DNA of 6,222 bases from assembly GCA_024644425.1 (NCBI GenBank), contig JAHELA010000035.1, forward strand, positions 1-6,222, read 5' to 3'. The notes beneath the pieces were generated by a model. The model was not told where the DNA came from. It saw only the letters and a list, made by a program, of their open reading frames with translations, and did no database searches. Positions 1-5,752 of the stretch are shown in pieces. The position numbers were made by a program, and so were the translations under genes. Positions within the stretch are counted from its first letter, which is position 1. Every line of letters starts with the position of its first letter. Origin of the DNA: Nitrosomonadaceae bacterium. GTDB taxonomy: Bacteria; Pseudomonadota; Gammaproteobacteria; Burkholderiales; Nitrosomonadaceae.

Positions 1-907
1 CTAAATTTATTTCACCATTATCTGTATTAAGTGAAGAATTAAAATCTGGAAATTTTTTTAGTGCTACTACAATCACCTGCATCAGAAATGCCAGTATCGT
101 AAGCTTGACTTCACCTTCCTGGAGAGTTTTGTTATATTCCTTCCGTTTATCTTCCAGATCAGTGATATCGGCTTCGTCAAATTGTGTAACATGTGGAATC
201 ATAACCCAATTACGATGTAAATTTGCTCCCGCCATTTTTTGGATACGTGACAACGATTTCGTTTCCACCGGCCCAAACTTAGCAAAATCCACTTGCGGCC
301 ATGGCAGTAGATTCAAATCTAAACCATCGCTTCTATTAATTTTTTTTGATAATTGAGCTTTGACGTAAGTCTTTACATCTTCCCTAAGAATGCGTTCTTT
401 AGGGCCGCTACCACCAACCAAATCTAGATTTACGCCTAGTTCCCGTGCAAAACGCCTTACAGAAGGACTTGCATGCGCTTTGACAAACGCAGTTTCGCTC
501 ACCTGTATAGAGGCAATCGAAGGTTTTTGGGTAAATTGTAAATTAGGTGTTTGTGTAGGATTTGAAATATTTTTTACGGGGAGATCGTCAGCAACTGGTG
601 TGGACAGAGAGGCAGTCGTAGCTGAAGTAGCTGAAGTAGCTGAAGTAGCTGCATTATTATCAGCTTTATTAATTTCCATTATTAAAATGAGTGTGCCCTC
701 GGAGACCTTATCACCCTCCCGAACATTTATTTCTTTGACCGTACCTGCATAAGGTGAGGGTACCTCCATAGTCGCCTTATCAGATTCTAGCGAGATTAAT
801 GGATCTTCTTTTTTGACTATGTCACCAGATTGTACTAGTAACTCAATTATGGGAATATTTTTGAAATCGCCGATATCAGGAACGAATACCTGTTTAATCT
901 CTGTCAC
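1..907 (-). CDS. aceF: Pyruvate dehydrogenase E2 (dihydrolipoamide acetyltransferase), 3'-truncated by window edge
   Basis: This E2 subunit passes the acetyl group from E1 through a swinging lipoyl arm to CoA and forms the core of the cytosolic pyruvate dehydrogenase complex. I translated it from the minus strand: 302 codons are present and the C-terminus lies outside the window. Residues 1-76 are a lipoyl domain with the attachment motif ESDKA (lysine 44). Residues 77-145 are a flexible Ala/Ser/Thr/Pro-rich linker. Residues 146-186 form the E1/E3-binding domain (SPSVRRFARELGV, later GPKERILREDV). The catalytic domain begins near residue 206, with SRIQKMAGANLHRNWVMIPH at 220-239, typical of bacterial E2p. 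Only one lipoyl domain is present, against three in E. coli. The catalytic HxxxD motif is beyond the edge. The start is GTG at 907: the upstream ATG at 933 meets a stop after three codons, and the domain begins directly after GTG. The gene lies 56 bases after aceE. The identification is very secure. Confidence 0.96.
   Translation of the reverse strand, partial: MTEIKQVFVPDIGDFKNIPIIELLVQSGDIVKKEDPLISLESDKATMEVPSPYAGTVKEINVREGDKVSEGTLILIMEINKADNNAATSATSATSATTASLSTPVADDLPVKNISNPTQTPNLQFTQKPSIASIQVSETAFVKAHASPSVRRFARELGVNLDLVGGSGPKERILREDVKTYVKAQLSKKINRSDGLDLNLLPWPQVDFAKFGPVETKSLSRIQKMAGANLHRNWVMIPHVTQFDEADITDLEDKRKEYNKTLQEGEVKLTILAFLMQVIVVALKKFPDFNSSLNTDNGEINL
618..651 (-). repeat. 9-base tandem repeat in the aceF linker
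   Basis: The plus strand shows GTAGCTGAA three times in a row plus a partial fourth copy (34 bases). On the coding strand this gives repeated Ala-Thr-Ser units at about residues 87-97 of AceF. The repeat lies in the disordered linker between the lipoyl and subunit-binding domains, and the unit length is a multiple of three. Gain or loss of units would therefore change arm length without breaking the frame. Such linkers are usually Ala/Pro-rich; this one is Ala/Thr/Ser-rich. Confidence 0.9.
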
Positions 908-913
908 GCTTTT

Positions 914-918
914 TCCTT
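914..918 (-). promoter_or_regulatory. Ribosome binding site that fixes the GTG start of aceF
   Basis: Read on the minus strand, AAGGA is followed by six bases (AAAAGC) and then the GTG at 907. It is the only good Shine-Dalgarno match in the 56-base gap. This supports GTG as the true start, together with the lipoyl-domain sequence that begins immediately downstream. Confidence 0.7.
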
Positions 919-963
919 CACCTATGAACTCATGTTTGGAGAATGATAATTTGTATCTACTTA

Positions 964-3636
964 TTAGACTTTTACTGGGTTCGGTTTTGCTGGATCAATA
1001 CCATATTTTTTCATCGCCTCGGCCACTATCTCTGGCGATATTCTGTCCTTTTCTGCAAGAGCTTTAAGCGAAGCAACAGTAATGTAGTGACGATCCACCT
1101 CAAAAAACTGACGTAGTTTTTCGCGTGTGTCGGAACGCCCAAAACCATCGGTTCCTAACACTTTATATTGTCCTGGTACAAATTCACGTATCTGGTCAGC
1201 AAAGGTTTTCATGTAATCCGTTGCCGCCACTACTGGCCCCTCACGTCCCTCTAAACAGGATTCCACGTAAGTTTTTTTATCTGGCTCTGCTGGATGTAGC
1301 ATATTCCAGCGTGTTATCTCTAACGCTTCTCGGCGCAACTCATTAAAACTAGTAACACTCCAGATGTCAGCAGTGACATCATATTCCTCTTTTAGAATCT
1401 CCGCTGCTGCAATAACCTCACGCAGGATAGTCCCAGAACCTAGTAGCTGTACTCTTAGTTTCACTTTTTTTCCCTTTTTGTTACCACCCTCTCGAAATAG
1501 ATACATTCCTTTCAATATACCTTGCTCAGCACCTTTTGGAAGTTCTGGATGCGAGTAATTTTCGTTCATCACAGTTATGTAATAATACACATCTTCCTGT
1601 TCCTGATACATGCGGCGAAGACCATCTTGAATAATGACTACAAGCTCATACGCAAATGTGGGGTCATAGGATATACAATTCGGGATAGTAGAGGCGACTA
1701 GATGGCTATGGCCATCCTCATGTTGCAAGCCTTCACCATTCAATGTAGTCCGACCAGCGGTACCACCCATCAAAAAACCTCGGCAACGCATATCTCCTGC
1801 TGCCCAGGCAAGGTCACCAATCCGCTGAAAACCAAACATTGAATAAAAAATAAAAAAAGGAATCATCTGTACACCATGAGCACTATAAGCAGTTGCTGCT
1901 GCTATCCATGATGACATGGCACCAGCCTCATTGATGCCTTCCTGCAAGATTTGGCCATGCTTATCTTCCTTATAATACATTAACTTATCGGCGTCCTCTG
2001 GCGTGTAGAGCTGGCCTGTCGACGACCATATACCTAACTGCCGGAACATGCCCTCCATACCGAATGTACGTGATTCATCTGCTACAATTGGTACGACTCG
2101 TTTACTGATAATCTTATCCTTTACCAAGATGTTAAGTATACGAACAAATACCATGGTAGTAGAAGATTCCCGTCCTTCGCCGCTAGCTTTAAGCAATGTT
2201 TCAAATGCTGATAAAGGAGGTATTTGTAATGCTTCTGCATGATGTCGCTGGTGGCGATGGAGAAGTCCTCCTAGTGCATTACGCTTTGCACGCATATAAT
2301 CTAATTCGGGCGAGCCTTCCTCAAACTTAAGATAGGGCATTTCGTCAATCTTGTCGTCTGAAACAGGTAAGCGAAAACGATCACGGAATGCTTTTATAGA
2401 AGTAGTTCCCATTTTTTTTTGCTGATGCGTAATGTTTTGTGCTTCGCCTGATTCTCCCATCCCATACCCCTTAATTGTCTTTGCAAGTATCACTGTGGGC
2501 TGTCCTGTGTGTTTGACTGCTGATGCATAGGCCGCATAGACCTTGTGAGGATCGTGCCCTCCACGATTTAGTCTCCAAATATCATCATCAGACATATTTG
2601 CCACCATTTCTAATAATTCAGGATATTTTCCAAAGAAATGCTTCCGAACATAAGAGCCATCCCTGGACTTAAAAGTTTGATATTCGCCGTCAACACATTC
2701 CATCATGCGCTTCTGCAGCAAACCTTTTGTGTCTTTTGCTAGTAACGGGTCCCAATAGGAACCCCAAATCACTTTAATAACGTTCCATCCGGCCCCACGA
2801 AAATTACCTTCAAGTTCCTGGATAATCTTGCTGTTGCCACGCACTGGCCCATCAAGTCTCTGCAAATTACAGTTGATAATAAATATCAAATTATCTAAAT
2901 TCTCACGTGAGGCCAATGAAATTGCGCCGAGAGATTCAGGTTCATCCATTTCACCATCACCCATAAAGGCCCAGACTTTACGCCCCTCAGTCTTTGCTAA
3001 ACCTCGACTATCAAGATATTTCATGAAACGAGCTTGGTAGATTGCCATCAATGGTCCCAGCCCCATTGAAACTGTTGGAAAGCGCCAGAAGTCAGGCATT
3101 AGCCAAGGATGAGGATAGGAAGACAATCCATTCCCCCCCACCTCTTGTCGAAAATTATCAAGCTGCTCCTCGGTCAATTCTCCCAGGATAAAAGCACGAG
3201 AATAAATGCCAGGCGAGGAGTGTCCTTGTACAAGCACAAGGTCACCCCCATGATTCTTGCTGGCGGCATGCCAAAAATGGTTATATCCTACATCATAGAG
3301 TGTTGCAGCAGATGCAAAGGTTGCTATATGGCCGCCAACATTTGTGTTTCTATTTGCGCGCAATACCATTGCCATCGCGTTCCAGCGTACGTAAGAACGA
3401 ATACGATGCTCCAGTGCATGGTCTCCAGATGAACGCTCTTCTTTACCGGGCGGAATAGTATTTATGTATGCAGTAGTAGCACTATATGGAAGATAAGCAC
3501 CAGTTCTTCTCGCCCTTTCCACAAGTCTTCCTAATAGGTAGTGAGCCCTATCTGTTCCTTCATGCGCAAGAACAGACTCCAAAGCATCAAGCCATTCTTT
3601 TGTTTCTTGTGGATCTATATCGGGCGCAGGTTCCAT
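964..3636 (-). CDS. aceE: Pyruvate dehydrogenase E1 component (homodimeric type)
   Basis: This thiamine-diphosphate enzyme decarboxylates pyruvate and reductively acetylates the lipoyl arm of AceF in the cytosol. The 890 residues match the usual size of the one-chain E1p family (E. coli about 887). The ThDP/Mg motif starts with GDGEMDEPES at 227-236 and closes at IINCN around 253-257. Other family landmarks are GHSSPG (138-143), KGYGMGESGEAQNITHQQKK (389-408, with His404 matching the active-site loop histidine of E. coli), EGINEAGA (566-573, with Glu570 matching the ThDP-activating glutamate), and GEGLQHEDGHSH (634-645, with the active-site histidine at 639). Residue matches to E. coli are by motif alignment from memory. 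No key residue appears lost. The ATG is preceded by TAAGG at 3643-3647 with a six-base spacer. The gene lies 51 bases after folD and 56 before aceF, probably in the same transcript. An A9 run (2412-2420) encodes part of Gln-Lys-Lys-Met just after His404. Confidence 0.98.
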   Translation of the reverse strand: MEPAPDIDPQETKEWLDALESVLAHEGTDRAHYLLGRLVERARRTGAYLPYSATTAYINTIPPGKEERSSGDHALEHRIRSYVRWNAMAMVLRANRNTNVGGHIATFASAATLYDVGYNHFWHAASKNHGGDLVLVQGHSSPGIYSRAFILGELTEEQLDNFRQEVGGNGLSSYPHPWLMPDFWRFPTVSMGLGPLMAIYQARFMKYLDSRGLAKTEGRKVWAFMGDGEMDEPESLGAISLASRENLDNLIFIINCNLQRLDGPVRGNSKIIQELEGNFRGAGWNVIKVIWGSYWDPLLAKDTKGLLQKRMMECVDGEYQTFKSRDGSYVRKHFFGKYPELLEMVANMSDDDIWRLNRGGHDPHKVYAAYASAVKHTGQPTVILAKTIKGYGMGESGEAQNITHQQKKMGTTSIKAFRDRFRLPVSDDKIDEMPYLKFEEGSPELDYMRAKRNALGGLLHRHQRHHAEALQIPPLSAFETLLKASGEGRESSTTMVFVRILNILVKDKIISKRVVPIVADESRTFGMEGMFRQLGIWSSTGQLYTPEDADKLMYYKEDKHGQILQEGINEAGAMSSWIAAATAYSAHGVQMIPFFIFYSMFGFQRIGDLAWAAGDMRCRGFLMGGTAGRTTLNGEGLQHEDGHSHLVASTIPNCISYDPTFAYELVVIIQDGLRRMYQEQEDVYYYITVMNENYSHPELPKGAEQGILKGMYLFREGGNKKGKKVKLRVQLLGSGTILREVIAAAEILKEEYDVTADIWSVTSFNELRREALEITRWNMLHPAEPDKKTYVESCLEGREGPVVAATDYMKTFADQIREFVPGQYKVLGTDGFGRSDTREKLRQFFEVDRHYITVASLKALAEKDRISPEIVAEAMKKYGIDPAKPNPVKV

Positions 3637-3642
3637 GCTTTA

Positions 3643-3647
3643 CCTTA
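3643..3647 (-). promoter_or_regulatory. Ribosome binding site of aceE
   Basis: TAAGG on the minus strand lies six bases before the ATG at 3636. It supports that start, which also gives the normal N-terminus of the family. Confidence 0.6.
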
Positions 3648-3687
3648 TTTATTGTGTTACTTGTTATTAGAACTATTTCAATCGCGG

Positions 3688-4545
3688 CTAAACTTTTACT
3701 TGGGCACGACTTGCAGCTTCAATTGTATTGCAAAGCAACATAGCAATTGTCATTGGCCCTACACCGCCTGGTACCGGTGTTATATATCCTGCTTTTTCTT
3801 TAACTGATTCGAAATCTACATCCCCCGCAAGCTTGCCGTTAGGCATTCGATTTATACCTACATCTATCACTGTTGCGTTAGTTTTAACCATGTCAGCAGT
3901 AATCATTTTAGGTTTACCTGTAGCCACCACTAGAATATCTGCTCGCCTTGTGTGCTCAGCCAAATTACGTGTTTTCGATGTACAAATGGTAACAGTCGCA
4001 CCCTTCTCCAACAACATTAATGCCATCGGTTTACCAACAATGTTGCTGCGCCCTACCACCACTGCATTTTTTCCCTCAACCTGAATGTTGCTTTTCTCTA
4101 GCATCTTTATCACACCATAAGGAGTACAAGGTAGAAATACTGCATTACCAGTGACAAGTGCTCCAATATTGTTAAAATTAAATCCATCTACATCTTTTTC
4201 CACCGCAATGGATGCTATTAATTTTCTATCCTTAAAATGCCGAGGTAAAGGCAATTGCACCAAAATCCCATGGATTTTAGGGTTCTCATTTAAATCGTGA
4301 ATACGACACAACACCTCATCTTCATTTGCGCTTTCAGGAAATTCGTGTACTTCAGAATAAATACCAGTTTCACTACAAGCTCTCATTTTATTGCGAACAT
4401 AAATACTGGAAGCCTGATTATCTCCAACAATAACTACTGCCAATCCTGGTTGTAAGCCTTGTTTCTTCAGATTTTCGGCACGAACCCTCCACTCGGCTCG
4501 TAATGTGCTAGCAATCTTTTTTCCATCTATAATTTTAGCACTCAT
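3688..4545 (-). CDS. folD: Bifunctional methylenetetrahydrofolate dehydrogenase / methenyltetrahydrofolate cyclohydrolase
   Basis: FolD oxidises 5,10-methylene-THF to 5,10-methenyl-THF with NADP and hydrolyses it to 10-formyl-THF, supplying one-carbon units for purines and formyl-Met-tRNA. The 285 residues match the usual bacterial length. The catalytic pair in SIYVRNKM (Tyr49, Lys53) corresponds to E. coli Tyr50/Lys54. LVQLPLP (95-101) and KDVDGF (117-122) carry the folate-site Gln97 and Asp120. The Rossmann nucleotide motif is VVVGRSNIVGKP (162-173). The signature PVPGGVGPMT (257-266) ends the fold. All expected residues are present, so it should be active. The ATG at 4545 has only a weak AGAG (4552-4555) in front. 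It lies 51 bases upstream of aceE on the same strand with no hairpin between, suggesting co-transcription. In the 212 bases upstream I found a TATGAT (4594-4599, minus strand) but no matching -35, so its own promoter is unresolved. Confidence 0.97.
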   Translation of the reverse strand: MSAKIIDGKKIASTLRAEWRVRAENLKKQGLQPGLAVVIVGDNQASSIYVRNKMRACSETGIYSEVHEFPESANEDEVLCRIHDLNENPKIHGILVQLPLPRHFKDRKLIASIAVEKDVDGFNFNNIGALVTGNAVFLPCTPYGVIKMLEKSNIQVEGKNAVVVGRSNIVGKPMALMLLEKGATVTICTSKTRNLAEHTRRADILVVATGKPKMITADMVKTNATVIDVGINRMPNGKLAGDVDFESVKEKAGYITPVPGGVGPMTIAMLLCNTIEAASRAQVKV

Positions 4546-4583
4546 TTTTTGCTCTATATTAAATGTATGTTTAGGTATTTGTA

Positions 4584-4751
4584 CTAGTAATAAATCATAC
4601 TTATTTTAACCACAACATCTATTCCCGGAGCAGACTCCTTCAAGAACATGACCCCAAGGAATTCAGATTTTGAGCAATCTCTAAACCTCCCAATACTAGT
4701 ATCACTAGTCAAGTGGAAACATTTACTAATAACTCGATGTTGAAGTACCAT
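4584..4751 (-). other. Possible 55-codon ORF, in frame with the upstream membrane-protein gene
   Basis: Between the stop of the membrane-protein gene (TGA, 4758-4760) and folD, the same reading frame stays open for 58 codons to a TAG at 4584-4586. An ATG lies at 4751. The predicted 55-residue product starts MVLQHRVISK and contains GVMFLKESAPGIDVVVKIS, which looks more like real protein than random AT-rich sequence. No ribosome binding site precedes the ATG. It may be a chance open frame, a small gene, or the former C-terminus of the upstream gene cut off by a new stop codon. I do not recognise a family, and chance is the most likely explanation. Confidence 0.18.
4693..4709. repeat. ATACTAGTAT palindrome with a second ACTAGT copy
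   Basis: A perfect 10-base palindrome (4693-4702) is followed after a three-base gap by a second ACTAGT (4704-4709). A further ACTAGT with matching flanks (TACTAGTA, 4582-4589) lies nearer to folD. This could be an operator-like site upstream of folD, but no promoter was found to anchor it. Confidence 0.3.
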
Positions 4752-4757
4752 CAAAAA

Positions 4758-5432
4758 TCATGATTTAGGTAGAACTGAAGTAGGTGTTTTTTTGTACTTT
4801 AACCGGTACACCAAAGCTCCGATCAAAAAAGTTGGTATAACAACCAGTGCAGCTGCAAATAGCCCAGCTGCTAGTATTGCGATCCCGCTACTTGATGGCA
4901 TAAAAATAGTAACAAACCAAATCATTATAAAAGCTGCAGCACCTCCACCAAATAACATGATCTTTTTACCCCTGTTATAAAACCTCCATAGAGCACCTGA
5001 AACACGTGTTTCATCTCGATATTCTTCTAGAACCATATTCAAACTATCATCATCTAGACTAGCCTGGTAACCTGCGGTTACAGCATGAGCATCAATACCA
5101 TCTTCTGTTTTGGACATATCACTAAGAAATTTGATGCGTTTTTGGGCACTCTTATTTCCCATGCCCTTTTTCACAAACATTGATTGCAGTGATTTCAATG
5201 CATGTTCTCGAGGATCAGTTCCCAAGTTGAGGCTTTCGCAATGTCGCCACATAACTCCTAACAAATAGAGGTGAATAATCATTTCCCGAAACGGAGGCGC
5301 AAAATCATAGCCTTTGTCCTTAATGATTCGTAATTGAGAAGTTAGTATTTCTTCACCATGCTGAACACACATATCATCTGTTGAAATACTAGAGTTATTT
5401 TTTATATCGTCCAATGTGGTGATCGTGAGCAA
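4758..5432 (-). CDS. Unrecognised protein with a soluble N-terminal part and two C-terminal membrane segments
   Basis: I do not recognise this 224-residue protein. Residues 1-155 are hydrophilic and probably cytosolic, with a likely helical block LREMIIHLYLLGVMWRH-like stretch at about 48-64, then a Lys-rich segment (FVKKGMGNKSAQKRIKF, 86-102) and an acidic one (125-142). Two hydrophobic stretches follow, about 158-178 and 183-209, separated by a short Pro/Ser turn (MPSSSG). They form a membrane hairpin with a basic tail (YRLKYKKTP). There is no signal peptide. The start is TTG at 5432, in a frame closed upstream by a TAA seven codons back; an ATG exists only at codon 21 (5372). The TTG has a weak GAG in front, and a perfect TATAAT lies about 35 bases upstream. 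The start is therefore uncertain by 20 residues. It lies 212 bases upstream of folD on the same strand; whether they share a transcript is open. The length and clean hydrophobic pattern argue for a real gene. Confidence 0.8.
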   Translation of the reverse strand: MLTITTLDDIKNNSSISTDDMCVQHGEEILTSQLRIIKDKGYDFAPPFREMIIHLYLLGVMWRHCESLNLGTDPREHALKSLQSMFVKKGMGNKSAQKRIKFLSDMSKTEDGIDAHAVTAGYQASLDDDSLNMVLEEYRDETRVSGALWRFYNRGKKIMLFGGGAAAFIMIWFVTIFMPSSSGIAILAAGLFAAALVVIPTFLIGALVYRLKYKKTPTSVLPKS

Positions 5433-5465
5433 TATCGGCTCAACTTATAGATTATAGATAAGCAT

Positions 5466-5471
5466 ATTATA
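5466..5471 (-). promoter_or_regulatory. Candidate -10 box for the membrane-protein gene
   Basis: The minus strand reads a perfect TATAAT here. Transcription would start near 5459, giving a leader of about 27 bases before the TTG start. The hexamer at the expected -35 position (5489-5494, CTTTTA) matches poorly, so any promoter here would probably need an activator or be weak. The -35 position lies inside the 5478-5501 dyad. Confidence 0.35.
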
Positions 5472-5477
5472 TACTGA

Positions 5478-5501
5478 CATACTAGTTCTAAAAGTAGTAT
5501 G
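5478..5501. promoter_or_regulatory. Perfect 7-base inverted repeat, possible operator
   Basis: CATACTA (5478-5484) and TAGTATG (5495-5501) are exact reverse complements around a ten-base centre. The dyad lies just upstream of the minus-strand TATAAT and covers the place where the -35 hexamer should be. That position suits a repressor or activator of the membrane-protein gene. The arms are AT-rich and only seven bases long, so chance is possible. Confidence 0.3.
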
Positions 5502-5676
5502 AATTTAGAATTTTCGCTTCCTTCTCGTTGTCAAAAAACAAAATAAATTTTGGTCTGTGTTTTTTTACGCAATTTTTTCTAGTTATCATATTGAAATTTC
5601 TTAATGGCTGTCAGTATTTTGTGTAATTAGCATCTAATCGCCGCCCCCATTATTGATTTATTTAAATACAATTACC

Positions 5677-5685
5677 TGATAAAAT
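5677..5685 (+). promoter_or_regulatory. Candidate extended -10 promoter for the exported-protein gene
   Basis: TGATAAAAT combines the TGn extension with TAAAAT, a five-of-six match to the sigma-70 -10 hexamer. Transcription would begin near 5692, leaving a leader of about 60 bases before the ATG at 5753. A TTGATT at 5653-5658 is too far away (21 bases) to be a standard -35, but extended -10 promoters can work without one. Confidence 0.35.
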
Positions 5686-5743
5686 TGCATGTTTATTCAG
5701 GGTTATTGTGAAACAGGCAATTAACCAGCTTTTCAAAATATAT

Positions 5744-5748
5744 AGGGA
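5744..5748 (+). promoter_or_regulatory. Ribosome binding site that fixes the ATG start of the exported-protein gene
   Basis: AGGGA lies four bases before the ATG at 5753. The in-frame GTG at 5708 has no such site and would put 15 extra, partly charged residues in front of the signal peptide. The ATG is therefore preferred. Confidence 0.6.
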
Positions 5749-5752
5749 CACT

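Larger units (their letters stand above)
5433..5752. other. Divergent intergenic region (320 bases)
   Basis: This AT-rich stretch separates the minus-strand membrane-protein gene from the plus-strand exported-protein gene and should hold both promoters. It contains a doubled TTATAGA (5445-5458), a minus-strand TATAAT, a 7-base dyad (5478-5501), an isolated perfect TTGACA on the minus strand (5529-5534) with no good -10 at 16-18 bases, A/T-rich inverted repeats at 5533-5565, and a plus-strand extended -10 at 5677-5685. I see no RNA gene and no convincing coding frame in it. Confidence 0.6.

Noticed and set aside
105..1067. Plus-strand open frames across the left part of the window
   Set aside because: They lie opposite aceF and the end of aceE, which have full domain matches on the minus strand. 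Their translations show no domain pattern.
1125..4084. Plus-strand open frames across aceE and folD
   Set aside because: They are antisense shadows of two well-conserved genes, with no ribosome binding sites or recognisable products.
4625..4636. GGAG-CAGA-CTCC hairpin in the gap before folD, as a terminator
   Set aside because: The stem has only four base pairs and no T-run follows on either strand.
5533..5565. AAAAAACA / TGTTTTTT inverted repeat with a T-run, as a terminator
   Set aside because: The stem is almost all A-T with a 17-base loop, and no gene ends towards it from either side. It looks like low-complexity sequence.
5626..5638. ATTAG-CAT-CTAAT inverted repeat
   Set aside because: Five-base AT-rich arms are expected by chance in this composition.
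5653..5666. FNR-like site beginning with TTGAT
   Set aside because: The left half matches but the right half (TTAAA) does not fit ATCAA, and the distance to the candidate promoter is not a usual FNR activating position.
5708..5752. GTG at 5708 as the start of the exported protein
   Set aside because: It lacks a ribosome binding site and would bury the signal peptide behind 15 extra residues; the ATG at 5753 has AGGGA in front.
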